A DNA stretch of 64,000 bases, from contig CAWFPH010000001.1 of NCBI GenBank assembly GCA_963817615.1, forward strand, positions 1-64,000. Reading direction: 5' to 3'. The DNA comes from FEN-1219 sp963817615. GTDB lineage: Bacteria > Pseudomonadota > Gammaproteobacteria > Steroidobacterales > Rariloculaceae. Both the position numbers and the translations under genes were made by a program. Positions within the stretch are counted from its first letter, which is position 1. Each line of letters opens with the position of its first letter. This document shows, in pieces, positions 1 to 8,792 of this stretch. Under the pieces are notes generated by a model. It made no database searches. It was given only the letters and a program-made list of their open reading frames with translations, and was not told where the DNA came from.

Positions 1-98
1 CCAGCACCTGCAGGGCTGTCGCGACCTCTTCTCTCCTCACCGCGGATGTCGGGCGAAATGGTCCTGATTGCGTTCTCAAGTTCAGTCTTAGTCTTCAT
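1..98 (-). CDS. Possible N-terminus of an unknown protein (runs off window)
   Basis: An ATG at 96-98 on the minus strand opens a frame that stays open for 32 codons to the window edge (begins MKTKTELENAIRTI). An AGAGGA-like ribosome binding site lies about 8 bases upstream, which is why this start was chosen. The peptide is hydrophilic with no recognised domain. It could be the start of a real gene cut by the window edge, or chance; nothing else in the first 260 bases looks coding. Confidence 0.3.
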   Translation of the reverse strand, partial: MKTKTELENAIRTISPDIRGEERRGRDSPAGA

Positions 99-264
99 TT
101 CGATTTCCTCTTTCAGTTCGCGAAAAGTGGAATTGCTTTTCACGTTGAGCACAGTAGTTGAGCTCGTTCATGAAAGAACGGCGAGAGCTCGGGGGCAGAG
201 TTTCGTCACCTGTCAAAACTCAGAGACCGAGGTTTAGCAGGCGATCCGAGAGGGATTTTCCGGG

Positions 265-729
265 CTACCGAGAGGTATTTGGCAAGCCGGGCTTCCACTT
301 CTCGAAGATGCGCTCAGTCTTCTTTCTGAAAGCTGTGAGTTCGTGCGCCAGCTTCTTGAACTCTTGCTCGAAGGAATAGGGATGACGAGCGCGGCGGCCG
401 CGCGTGAACGGGTAGGGGCTCACGATGTGCTCGCGGGCGTAGTCGACGTCGCAATGCCCCCAGGCGCCCGTCGCGGGATCGTCCTTGATGTACTTCGGCG
501 CGCTCGAGTAGTCGCCCCACTGGGAATCCAGCGCGAGCGTGCTGTTGCAACGGCAGTAGCGCGGGTCGCGCCACAGCTCGCGGTCGACGTAGAAGTCGTC
601 GCTCGTGAAGATGTCGCGCGGCAGGGGCGTGATACCCTCGGCGCCGCGCCGCTCTTCGCGGTGGCCGCATCGATGTTGTAGAACGGCACGCCGGCCCCGA
701 CCCAGTCGGCCTGCGCCTCCATGGGTCAT
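265..729 (-). pseudogene. Truncated, frameshifted paralogue of the adjacent secreted protein
   Basis: The frame ending at 265 matches the N-terminal third of the upstream gene at 790-2178: both have GITPLP, then DLF/DIF-T, then an ALW/ELW segment, a YxRCNS motif, an ASWGHC/AWGHC block and REAIVSPYPF/REHIVSPYPF. The first part of the homology (QADWVGAGVPFYNIDAAT) lies in a different frame, so a frameshift sits near 650. The protein ends in a lysine-rich tail about 150 residues in, against about 460 for its neighbour. It lacks its own signal peptide and is probably a tandem-duplication remnant; function unknown. Confidence 0.55.
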
Positions 730-789
730 CCGCGGCCCGCGCTCTGCTGTGCGGCCACCGGCCCCGCCCCGCAGCCCTTTGCGTGCTTC

Positions 790-2178
790 TCAGCGGCGGA
801 AGTCGAAGATCGATTCGTCGGCCGCCGGACGCTGCATCCCCTGCTCGAAGTACTTCTCCCAGATCTGCGCCCACGGCCGACCGTACATGTCGGGGACCGT
901 GTACTCGATCGTGGTGCCCGAGGCGAGCGGCTTGGGGCGCCCGTCGACCGGAAAGATCGTCTGGATGCAGCGCCCGTAAACGTAGGGATCCACTTCGCTG
1001 AGTTTGCCTGTCCGAATGTAGACCTCGGTCAGGCGCAACGGCTGCACGAAGGCTTCCGGATCGTAGAGCACGGCCTCCTGCTCGATGCCGAGGAGCTCGC
1101 CCTTCGGCCCGCGGCGCGGCGTGAAGATCTCGACCGTTTGCAGCTTGCCCGAGAATTCGAACACGCCGTGCGTGATCCACGGAATCACGTTCGACGTCCA
1201 CGTCACGAGCGTGTCGCCGTCCCAGAACGCCACGCTCTCGCCGAACCAGCGAGGCACGTCGGCGCCGAGCCGCGGCACTTTGCCGGTCATGTTGAACTCG
1301 CGGCCCACGTTGAAGTGCCGGATGAAGTTTTCCGCGCTGCTCGCCATGAGCTGCACGCGCTCGGGAGTGGTGACGAAGTCCATGGCGAGATGCGCCTGGC
1401 GCGAGAACACACGCATGAAGCCGTCGGGCCAGCAGAACGTCCCGGGCCACAGCGGTGCGTTGTCGACGGCCTGGTGATAATGCATCTGCACCGCGCGCCG
1501 CTGGTACTCCGGCGTCAGCAGCGACAGGATCGTCGACGTCTGATTGATGGATGTGAAGAACCATTGCGGCGGCTCGTCGAGCCCGGGCGGAACGTCGTAC
1601 GTCTTGCCCGCGCGCGCGGCCATGAATTTGAGCGACACGGCGCGGCTGTAGCGCCCGTTCCAGTCGGGCGGCGGCTTCGCGCGCGTGTAGACGGGGGGGC
1701 CGCCCTTGGCCTTCGTTTCGGCGAGCAAGGCCTCGTAATGCTCGTGCGCCGTCTTGAACGGATAGGGCGAGACGATGGCCTCGCGCGGATAGTCGGTCTC
1801 GCAGTGGCCCCATGACGCGCTTGCCGGCGGAGCCGAGCCGATGAGCTTGCCCGCGCCCCCGGCGCCGGCATCCCACATGTCCTGCAGCGTCGAGGGGCTG
1901 TTGCAGCGGAAGTAGCGGCGATCGGACCAGAGCGCAGCGTCCTGGTAGAAGTCCTTCGTGGTGAAGAGATCGACCGGCAGCGGCGTGATGCCCGGCGGAG
2001 ACGCGCCTTCCCGCGCCGTCTGCTGGCCCTCTCCCTCGACGCCGCCGCTGACGTTGCTGGCCTGCGTGATGGTCACCGGCCAGCCGCGCCCGACGCTTTT
2101 TTCCGCGGCGCGCGCGTGCGAGCCGAGCGTGGCGACAACGAGCACGGCCGCGTGCAATGCGAACGATATGCGCCTCAT
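790..2178 (-). CDS. Secreted protein of unknown function, about 462 aa
   Basis: The N-terminus is a typical Sec signal peptide (MRRISFALHAAVLVVATLGS, cleavage near ARA-AE), so the product is expected in the periplasm or outside. The mature protein is rich in Trp, Pro and Tyr, with one WGHC motif and a conserved IVSPYPF block. The C-terminal half (DGDTLVTWTSNV, then TEVYIRTGKL) resembles the lipocalin-like tail seen in a broad family of secreted proteins of soil and marine proteobacteria, also represented here at 61393-62832 and in fragments at 265-729 and 19977-20310. No catalytic residues are identifiable. Family membership is by eye; function unknown. Confidence 0.8.
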   Translation of the reverse strand: MRRISFALHAAVLVVATLGSHARAAEKSVGRGWPVTITQASNVSGGVEGEGQQTAREGASPPGITPLPVDLFTTKDFYQDAALWSDRRYFRCNSPSTLQDMWDAGAGGAGKLIGSAPPASASWGHCETDYPREAIVSPYPFKTAHEHYEALLAETKAKGGPPVYTRAKPPPDWNGRYSRAVSLKFMAARAGKTYDVPPGLDEPPQWFFTSINQTSTILSLLTPEYQRRAVQMHYHQAVDNAPLWPGTFCWPDGFMRVFSRQAHLAMDFVTTPERVQLMASSAENFIRHFNVGREFNMTGKVPRLGADVPRWFGESVAFWDGDTLVTWTSNVIPWITHGVFEFSGKLQTVEIFTPRRGPKGELLGIEQEAVLYDPEAFVQPLRLTEVYIRTGKLSEVDPYVYGRCIQTIFPVDGRPKPLASGTTIEYTVPDMYGRPWAQIWEKYFEQGMQRPAADESIFDFRR

Positions 2179-2259
2179 GCGAATCCCCCGTCGCAGTTCG
2201 CTGAACCTTGTATCACCCTATCGCGCGGCGCGCACGGGCGCCGGACGGCGCGGCGATGA

Positions 2260-2517
2260 AACTGGGCGCAGCGCCCGAAGCTCGGCTCAGGCGTCCGCTC
2301 GCACAGCGGTTGGCTTCTCTTCCAGGGCAACACCGTCGAGGGCCGGGCGGTGACGAACCACCTCGACAGCCTGCCGGGCACGCGCTTCCTCTATAACCCG
2401 CCGGACACGATGCTCCTGATGCGTGCCGTCCGGCAGGCGGTGCACGACGACAGGAAGTTCCTCGGTCTCAGCGTCGAGGAAGTGTTCGACAAAACGGATG
2501 CCGCGAGGAGCGCCTAG
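2260..2517 (+). pseudogene. C-terminal remnant of an unidentified protein
   Basis: A frame opened by a stop at 2257-2259 runs to a TAG at 2515-2517. It reads like a folded protein end (TRFLYNPPDTMLLMRAVRQA, then KFLGLSVEEVFDK). There is no ATG near the front and no ribosome binding site; a GTG near 2349 is the only possible start. I do not recognise the family. It lies between two minus-strand genes and is most likely a leftover 3' end. Confidence 0.3.
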
Positions 2518-2568
2518 AGTCCGAGGTTGCGAACGCGGCTCCGGAGGCATTGCCCAATGCCGTCGGTT

Positions 2569-5175
2569 TCACTGCTTCAACAACGCCGGCCAATTGAGCA
2601 CTACGCTGATTGCCGTTCGAGGCGCTCGTTGATCCAGTGGCACCTCGATCAAGAAGCGCTCGCCGTCGGGAGTGGACTGCGGAGTCGTGTCCACGTCCGT
2701 GCTCGGAGGAAAGGGCAGCCGCTGCGGGACGCCACTCTCGAAGGCGGTACCGGTTGGGTTCACTGGCGCGGTAAAAACCTTCGTTCCAATGGGAGCCGTG
2801 TTGAAGACGATCTCTCGGTCGACGCGCCACTGTGGCCAATTGCCCCCGTCCCTCGAGATCTGCCACTTGCCTTCGCCGAATGACGGCTCGCCGGTCTGTC
2901 CTGACACTCGGAACGGGCGGACGTAGAGCTCAGACGCGCCAGTCTCGAGCGATATGTAGGCAACCCAACGCATGTCGGGGGAAAAGACTCCAGCCCACTC
3001 GTTGAAGGCCTCGCCGAGCAACAGATGTGGCTTGCGGTCACTGAGGGACAATGCCCACAGGTCATATCCCGTGTTCGTCGCGTTCTCGGTGTGATAAAGC
3101 AGGAACCGACCGTCGCGCGACCAGCTGGTCGGAAAATGCCGCAACCCCGGCTCCTTCAACAGCACCTGCTCGTCGCCGAGTCCCGAGGCGGCTTTCTCGT
3201 AGATCGTATCGCCGAGACGGCCGGCCGAGTAGGCAATGCGGGCGCCGTCCGGTGACCACACAGCAGGCGAGTACACGTCCCTTTTGAACGTGAAACGTGC
3301 GCGCCGACCGCTGGCGAGGTCCAGCATCCAGAGGTCGCCCGACGCGTTGTACGCAGCATCTTTCGCGACTGCGCGCTTGCCATCCGGCGACAAAACGACT
3401 CGCCTGTCAGTCCCGGGCGGTCCGAACGTGCCGACCGTCTTCCCCTGCCGGTCAACCCAGGTGAGCTGGAAGGTGCCGGGCGCCGAAGCGGTCCGATAGA
3501 CCAAGACGCCCTCGTCGGACACTGAAAACATTCCGGTGAAGTACCACGTGATCCCGACGTTTTGGGCCACGGGGACCGGCGCGTCGCGGAGCTCCAGGCG
3601 GCGAGCGTCGAATGGTTGTGCCATCAGCGTGCCGGCGCGCGGAAAGAAGAGGTGGCCATTCGCGAAGACCGCCGGCACGTCTGTGGCCAATATCCGCTCG
3701 CGCGACTGGTTTTCGGCGTCGACGTCGAGAGAACCTACGTACATGCCCTCTGCGTCTGGCGGTCCGGAGCGGAAGTACAGAAAGTGGTTACCGTCGGGGA
3801 GAAACGTGGGCCATGTGTGAACGAACTCTCCCTTGGATCGGTCGACCTGCGTCACCGCCGTCACCGCGCCCCCTGCCGCGGATACTCGCCAGATCGGACC
3901 ACCCGATCCGCCGCCCCAACTCCCCAGCACGACGTCGCCATGACGATTCCAGGTGCCTGAACTAGGCGCGCCGGTGGGAACACTGGCCAGGCTTTCCGGT
4001 GGGCCGCCGGCGGCGTCAACTCTCTTGAGTGTGTCGCCGACAATGAAGGCTAGGTACCGGCTGTCGGGGGACCAGAAGGGGGTCGAGGCACCTTCCGTAC
4101 CCGGCAGGCGCCGCCAGTCAAGTGCGTCGAGATCGCGTAGCCATAAGCCATCTTGAGCGGCGACCACCAGCTTGTGGCCGTCCGGGGACACCGACACGTC
4201 GTCGGTCAAGGTCACATTTTCCGGCACGGACGCTTCGAGTCGGCTGGGCGAGACTGGCGCCGTGGGCCGAAACACCCACGCGCTAATTCCCAATGCGATT
4301 GCCGCCATCAACACGGCCAACCCTTGCCACACCCGACCTGATCGCGAGGAAATCGCCGGCTCAGGCTGCGCGGCCATCCACCTCAGTGCGTGCCTCACGT
4401 CGCGCGCCGATTGCCAGCGTTTCTCAGGATCCTTCTCGAGGCAGGTCCGCACCACTTCTGCTAGACCGCGCGGCGTTCGCGGCTGCATCTCGAACAGAGG
4501 TCGCGGCTCTTCCTTGAGGATCGAAGCGGCGAGGGCGGCCTGCGTCTTGCCGGTGAAAGGTCGCGTGCCGGCGATCAGCTCGTAAAGCACGACGCCGAAG
4601 GCGAAGATGTCGGTGCGCTCGTCAGCGTCGGCGCCTTCGATCTGCTCCGGCGACATGTAGGGCAGCGTGCCCAAGACGGAGCCCTCGGCCGTCAAAGAAG
4701 CGGCGCCGGTTTCCCGGAGGTTGGGGCTATCGACAGCAGGCGCATGCGTGATCCTCGCGAGTCCGAAATCGAGAACTTTTACACCGCTTTTGGTGAGGAG
4801 GATGTTGTCAGGCTTCAGGTCGCGGTGCACGACGCCCTTTTGGTGCGCGGCATCGAGCGCGTCCAGGATCTGCTCGGCCAGTTCGAGCGCCCGAGCGATC
4901 GGCACGGGTCCCTGCAGCAACTCACCCTCGACATACTCCATGACGAGGTAGTCCGGGCCGACATCATAGAGCGAACAAACATGATGATGGTTCACCGCCG
5001 CGATGGCCCGGGCCTCACGCTCGAAGCGCTGGCTGAACGGGCTGAGACTCGCCTTGATGGCGACCAGCCGATTGAGACGCGTGTCTCGCGCCTTCCATAC
5101 CTCCCCCATGCCGCCAGCGCCGAGGGCGGAGAGAATCTCGTACGGACCGAGCCGCGTTCCTGGCGTCAGAGCCAT
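2569..5175 (-). CDS. Hanks-type Ser/Thr protein kinase with C-terminal WD40/TolB-like propeller
   Basis: Residues 10-265 form a complete eukaryotic-type kinase domain: glycine loop GAGGMGEVWKARD (19-31), ATP lysine K41 in VAIK, catalytic HRDLKPDN from H117, DFG at 136-138, and the MSPEQ activation-segment end near 174-178. A single membrane helix at about 284-302 links it to roughly 560 residues of WD40/TolB-like blades (repeated SPDG, WSPD and DLWALS-type turns), presumably an extracytoplasmic sensor or scaffold. All catalytic residues are present, so the kinase should be active. Length (868 aa) is typical. No clear ribosome binding site precedes the chosen ATG, but the kinase fold starts at once. 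A decayed paralogue lies just upstream. Confidence 0.92.
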   Translation of the reverse strand: MALTPGTRLGPYEILSALGAGGMGEVWKARDTRLNRLVAIKASLSPFSQRFEREARAIAAVNHHHVCSLYDVGPDYLVMEYVEGELLQGPVPIARALELAEQILDALDAAHQKGVVHRDLKPDNILLTKSGVKVLDFGLARITHAPAVDSPNLRETGAASLTAEGSVLGTLPYMSPEQIEGADADERTDIFAFGVVLYELIAGTRPFTGKTQAALAASILKEEPRPLFEMQPRTPRGLAEVVRTCLEKDPEKRWQSARDVRHALRWMAAQPEPAISSRSGRVWQGLAVLMAAIALGISAWVFRPTAPVSPSRLEASVPENVTLTDDVSVSPDGHKLVVAAQDGLWLRDLDALDWRRLPGTEGASTPFWSPDSRYLAFIVGDTLKRVDAAGGPPESLASVPTGAPSSGTWNRHGDVVLGSWGGGSGGPIWRVSAAGGAVTAVTQVDRSKGEFVHTWPTFLPDGNHFLYFRSGPPDAEGMYVGSLDVDAENQSRERILATDVPAVFANGHLFFPRAGTLMAQPFDARRLELRDAPVPVAQNVGITWYFTGMFSVSDEGVLVYRTASAPGTFQLTWVDRQGKTVGTFGPPGTDRRVVLSPDGKRAVAKDAAYNASGDLWMLDLASGRRARFTFKRDVYSPAVWSPDGARIAYSAGRLGDTIYEKAASGLGDEQVLLKEPGLRHFPTSWSRDGRFLLYHTENATNTGYDLWALSLSDRKPHLLLGEAFNEWAGVFSPDMRWVAYISLETGASELYVRPFRVSGQTGEPSFGEGKWQISRDGGNWPQWRVDREIVFNTAPIGTKVFTAPVNPTGTAFESGVPQRLPFPPSTDVDTTPQSTPDGERFLIEVPLDQRAPRTAISVVLNWPALLKQ

Positions 5176-5225
5176 GGCAAGTACTCAGGATTGCAGGATG
5201 ATGGGTTTTAGCAGATGACCCTTCG

Positions 5226-6356
5226 TTACGTCGAACGTCGTTGCGTCGCTCCGTCGGCCAGATTCGGATTGCCGAGCAGCACCCCACCACCATCCGACGG
5301 CGCATACTCTGGCACAGGAATGGTCTGCGTGGTCGCCGTTCGGACGTCTTGCACGACGGGCACACGCTCGTCGCCGAGCTTAAGGGTCGCGGCATCGAAC
5401 GTCGAGGCGAGCAGCACGTTCCCCTCCATGTACGTGATATGCCCCGTGGGCAGATAACGCGCGTCGAATCCACTGGACCGGAAGATCCGCCGCTCGCCGC
5501 TCGCGAGCGATTGGATCACGATGTCGGCCTCGTTCCACCGGTTCGACCCCGTCGCTTTCGTGATGGTGAATAAGAGCCACTGCCCGCCCGGCAACAGGCG
5601 GGGGCCGTAGAGCTGCTCCGGGGCTTCGGTCTTCACGAGCTGCACAGGCACGCCACCGTTTTGCGAGACGCGCCAGATGCCGTCGACTTGGCCGTAGAGC
5701 AACGTGCCATCGGGCTCCCAGCTCAGCCCGTACGCGAAAGAGGTGGCGACGTCCGTGAGCGTGATCGGTGTGCCGCCGTCGATCGCGACCTTCACGAGTT
5801 AGCCCGGCGGCCCGCGGAAAAAGGCCACGTCGCGTCCATCGGGCGAAACGACGACGTCCGGGGAGACGGCTTCCGAGCCGGTAGGGGCGGTGGCAGGCAC
5901 CAAGCGCGCTTCGGGCTCCTCCATGTGCCGTTGAAGGCGAACAGCTCGCCGCTTGGCGTCCTTCTCGAGGCAGAGCTCGAGCTCGGGGCTCATGTAGGCG
6001 GCCGTGGCCGAGAATGAGCGCGGCCTCGGTCATCGCCGGTGTCGTGAGCGCGGCGGGACCGGGCCCGGTGAGGAACCGCGGGTCGAGCGCCTTCGCGATG
6101 CCGAAGTCGAGCACCTTCACCGTGCCGTCGGGTTTGATCTTGATATTGCCGGGCTTGAGATCGCGATGGACGATTGCGCGTTCGTGCGCGGCCTCGAGCG
6201 CGTCGGCTATTTGCGCCGGGATGTGCAGCGTTTCGTCCACCGGGTGTCGCGGCCGAGCTGCGTATCGCGCGCCCGATAGACCTCCCCCATGCCGCCGGAA
6301 CCGATCTGTTCGGCGACCTGGTACGCCCCGAACTGCGTGCCGCGAGAAATCGACAT
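5226..6356 (-). pseudogene. Eroded Ser/Thr kinase with WD40-like domain
   Basis: The gene starts at 6356 with a normal kinase N-terminus (GSGGMGEVYRARD) but jumps from the end of the glycine-loop strand straight to TLHIPAQIADALEAAHE in another frame, losing the ATP lysine and helix C. The catalytic part follows (VHRDLKPGN, LDFGIAK). A second jump fuses AAYMSPE directly to LELCLEKDAKRR, deleting the C-lobe. The propeller region then begins, carries an in-frame TAA near 5799, resumes (DGGTPITLTDVATSF) and ends early at 5226. It is homologous in layout to the intact kinase downstream and cannot make an active kinase. Confidence 0.8.
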
Positions 6357-6430
6357 CGCCGGATTGTACAGAACCGTGGTGGATACGGAATAATCGGCGT
6401 GCCCCGACGTTTGCCGCCTGGAGAGACTTC

Positions 6431-6946
6431 ATGGCTGCCCCACCGCCCATTCTCACACCGCAAGAGCTGTACGCCGATACGCTGCACCACTATCTGCGTG
6501 ATCTGCCGCATAACCTCGACACGAAGATCGAGATCTTCTTTGCAATTGTGCTCGGCGTTCTGCTCTTCCACGTGAAGGGTATCAGCGGCCCCGGCATCGG
6601 CGAGCCAGGCTCGCATGGTCTCGAGCTGAGTGCCTCTCTACTGGATATCGTCGCCGTGACGCTGCTGCTCGCCTCGATGATCTGTGCTCTCCTCGTCGTT
6701 TGGCCGCGCTTATCCGGCAATGCGAAGGGGCTCACCAGCTTCATCGCCATCGCGACCCGGCCTAGCGGCGCCGAGTACGCCGAGGAAGTCCTGAGAGAGG
6801 ACGGGCATGCGCTCGCAGGTGCCCTGCTCGCTCATTGCTACGAGCTGGCGGCGATCACCCGACGCAAGATCGTGTGGTGCAGGTTCGCCATGGCGATCGG
6901 TCTTACCGGGATTTCGGTGACGATCATCTCGCAGATCCACCACTAG
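6431..6946 (+). CDS. PycTM-like membrane effector candidate, 171 aa
   Basis: Three hydrophobic segments are visible: about 33-48, 70-91 and 148-167. The layout, two helices after an LxDLxxNxDTK motif, a PRL after helix two, a soluble segment with AEYAEEV, then an LAxITRRKxxxxRxA motif leading into the last helix, matches the Pycsar effector (PycTM, PF18967-type) proteins, which disrupt the inner membrane when they bind a cyclic nucleotide. The same layout occurs in the gene at 8100. The start is supported by GGAGAG six bases upstream. Family assignment is by pattern only; a plain small membrane protein is the alternative. Confidence 0.7.
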   Translation: MAAPPPILTPQELYADTLHHYLRDLPHNLDTKIEIFFAIVLGVLLFHVKGISGPGIGEPGSHGLELSASLLDIVAVTLLLASMICALLVVWPRLSGNAKGLTSFIAIATRPSGAEYAEEVLREDGHALAGALLAHCYELAAITRRKIVWCRFAMAIGLTGISVTIISQIHH

Positions 6947-6965
6947 AGCGGGTTCGTGCTTCGAA

Positions 6966-8033
6966 TCACCGCGGGCAATTGACGCGAAACGCTCGCTGCG
7001 AGCGGTCTGCATCCGCCAGCGTGGCGTAGAACGCATCGATATAGGCACGCACCGTCTCGAGGGTGTTGCCGAGACGCGCCTGCTGCTCGTCAAACAGGGC
7101 CGTGATCTCGCCGCGATGGCGTTGGAACGGCTCGTAACTCGCCGCCAACTCGGCAGCGCCGCGGCACTGGCCGCGATAAAGGCGCGCGCGCACATTGCGG
7201 ATGGGGAGGCCGGCAGCCGGTAGCGCATAGGGCGGATTGACGATGCCGGTAGCGTCGAAATCGTACGGAATCGGCACGAGGACACCGTCTTCGCGAGCCA
7301 CAGGCACCACGTTGTGGCAACAGTCGCTGCCCGGCGGGCCAGCCGTTGCCGACCAGTCGGTGTTGCCGACGAAATACTGGAACATGTCGACGAGCGCGAG
7401 CGCTGCGGGATCGTAGCGGCTTCGATCGACCCGCTCGGCCTTCACGAGCTGCAGGCCGTGACGGGCCGCGAAGCGTTCCTCGTCCTCGATCAAGAATCCG
7501 GGCTTGGTAATTACCGCGCGTCTCCTTTTCGAGTCGTAGTAGGTGACCTCTACGCTGCGTACTCGCAGACTCATATCCGTCAGGAGATTGAATACGCGAT
7601 AGGCCGTGTATTCGATCGCTTGATAGCGCTCGAACGCTTCGCCCGTTCCACAGTGCGTTACGAGCTTCAGCTTGTTTTCGCCGTCAAACCACGTGCCGCC
7701 GACTGCCTTCGGAAAATTCAGCAGCAGTGGTGGGAACGCGCAGGCGACGGTCCGTGACTTACCGCGCACCCGCACGCGCAGGTTGACGGCCACGTCGGCG
7801 CCGTTGGCGTTCGTATAGATGAGCCGGCCCTCCGAGTATTCTGGCTTGTTGCGACTGCCGGTGACGTCGGAGAGTGGTATTTCGAGCGTGAAACGCAGGG
7901 GCTCTTCCGACGCGAAGAGCCCGATCGGAGGGGCGCCCCGGTCCTGCGCGTATGCCATCTGCGAGGCGACGGCGATGAGCGTAGCGAACCCGAGTGGTAG
8001 TAGACACCAACGTGCATCCGAATCGCGCCGCAT
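6966..8033 (-). CDS. Exported CotH/kinase-fold-like protein
   Basis: The start at 8033 has AAGGA seven bases upstream and opens a signal peptide (hydrophobic core LLPLGFATLIAVASQ, cleavage after AYA). The mature 330 or so residues contain the pattern DMFQYFVGNTDWS, a conserved HN, then VPIPYDFDATG, which resembles the catalytic and metal-binding loops of CotH and related secreted kinase folds (N-x-D-W, H-N, P-Y-D-F-D). A role in modifying a surface or periplasmic substrate is therefore plausible but unproven. It lies between the two PycTM-like genes, on the opposite strand. A longer upstream ATG at 8111 was rejected because it would bury the signal peptide. Confidence 0.7.
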   Translation of the reverse strand: MRRDSDARWCLLPLGFATLIAVASQMAYAQDRGAPPIGLFASEEPLRFTLEIPLSDVTGSRNKPEYSEGRLIYTNANGADVAVNLRVRVRGKSRTVACAFPPLLLNFPKAVGGTWFDGENKLKLVTHCGTGEAFERYQAIEYTAYRVFNLLTDMSLRVRSVEVTYYDSKRRRAVITKPGFLIEDEERFAARHGLQLVKAERVDRSRYDPAALALVDMFQYFVGNTDWSATAGPPGSDCCHNVVPVAREDGVLVPIPYDFDATGIVNPPYALPAAGLPIRNVRARLYRGQCRGAAELAASYEPFQRHRGEITALFDEQQARLGNTLETVRAYIDAFYATLADADRSQRAFRVNCPR

Positions 8034-8099
8034 TGGGCTATCCTTGATGGCGGGAAGACGCGCAAGCTCGCGCGTCGGGGAATAATAAGGGGATGGGCG

Positions 8100-8774
8100 A
8101 TGGCCGAGCAACCGCAGGATCTCGGCGACAACCTCACGCCGCTACCGGCGCCGGCACTGAGTGCCGGCGTTGCGCCCGAGGTCACTCTCCAAGACGGCAA
8201 AAAGGACAAGAAAAAGGAAAAGAAGGAGAAAAAGAAAAAGGAGAATCGCGGCGTCGACACCATGTTCCGGGTCACGTACCAGAACCACATTGCGCTGAGC
8301 CGTCTCGCCGACAACAAGGCGCACATGCTGATGTACTTGAACGGCTTGATCGTGTCCGCCGTCGTTGCGTTACTCCGCAACCGCCTCGGAACGATGTCTT
8401 GGGACATCGCACCCGTCTTCGTCCTGATGGTCGGCTGCATGGTGTCGCTCGCGTTCGCGGTGCTCGGCGCGCGCCCGCGCGTGACGCGTCTCGGCATCAC
8501 CGTCGATGGCGTTCGCGATAACGCAGAGAACCTACTGTTCTTCGGGCAGTTCACAAGCCTGTCGTTGCCGCAGTTCCAGGAAGCGTTGCACGTGCTCATG
8601 AAGGATCCTGCACTGCTCTACGACAATCTCGCTCGGCAGCTGTACTTGATGGGGCAGTCGCTGAACAGGAAGTACCGCCATTTGCAGATCGCATACTCCG
8701 CGTTTCTCGCGGCGACAGGTCTCGCGACTGCGCTGTACGTGATCGGCTACTTCGTCCTCGGCTTCAGCGGGTGA
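8100..8774 (+). CDS. PycTM-like (Pycsar effector family) membrane protein
   Basis: The 224-residue product has a disordered N-terminus with an extreme lysine block (residues 34-48), then the family core: FRVTYQNHIALSRLADNKAH leading into helix one (about 76-94), helix two (103-124), a soluble segment (YDNLARQLYLMGQSLNRKYR) and a final helix (196-219). The ADNKAxxLxxLNGLIVS motif is the hallmark of Pycsar TM effectors (PF18967), which bind a cyclic nucleotide and collapse the membrane. It faces the FHA cyclase gene tail to tail, 18 bases apart, the pairing expected for effector plus nucleotide cyclase. AAGGGG precedes the ATG. The family is fairly sure; a defence role is inference. Confidence 0.82.
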   Translation: MAEQPQDLGDNLTPLPAPALSAGVAPEVTLQDGKKDKKKEKKEKKKKENRGVDTMFRVTYQNHIALSRLADNKAHMLMYLNGLIVSAVVALLRNRLGTMSWDIAPVFVLMVGCMVSLAFAVLGARPRVTRLGITVDGVRDNAENLLFFGQFTSLSLPQFQEALHVLMKDPALLYDNLARQLYLMGQSLNRKYRHLQIAYSAFLAATGLATALYVIGYFVLGFSG

Positions 8775-8792
8775 GCCCGCTTGTCGTTCGCC

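Noticed and set aside
314..1876. Long minus-strand frame of over 500 codons
   Set aside because: Arginine/alanine-rich shadow of the secreted-protein gene at 790-2178 and its neighbour; no fold-like sequence.
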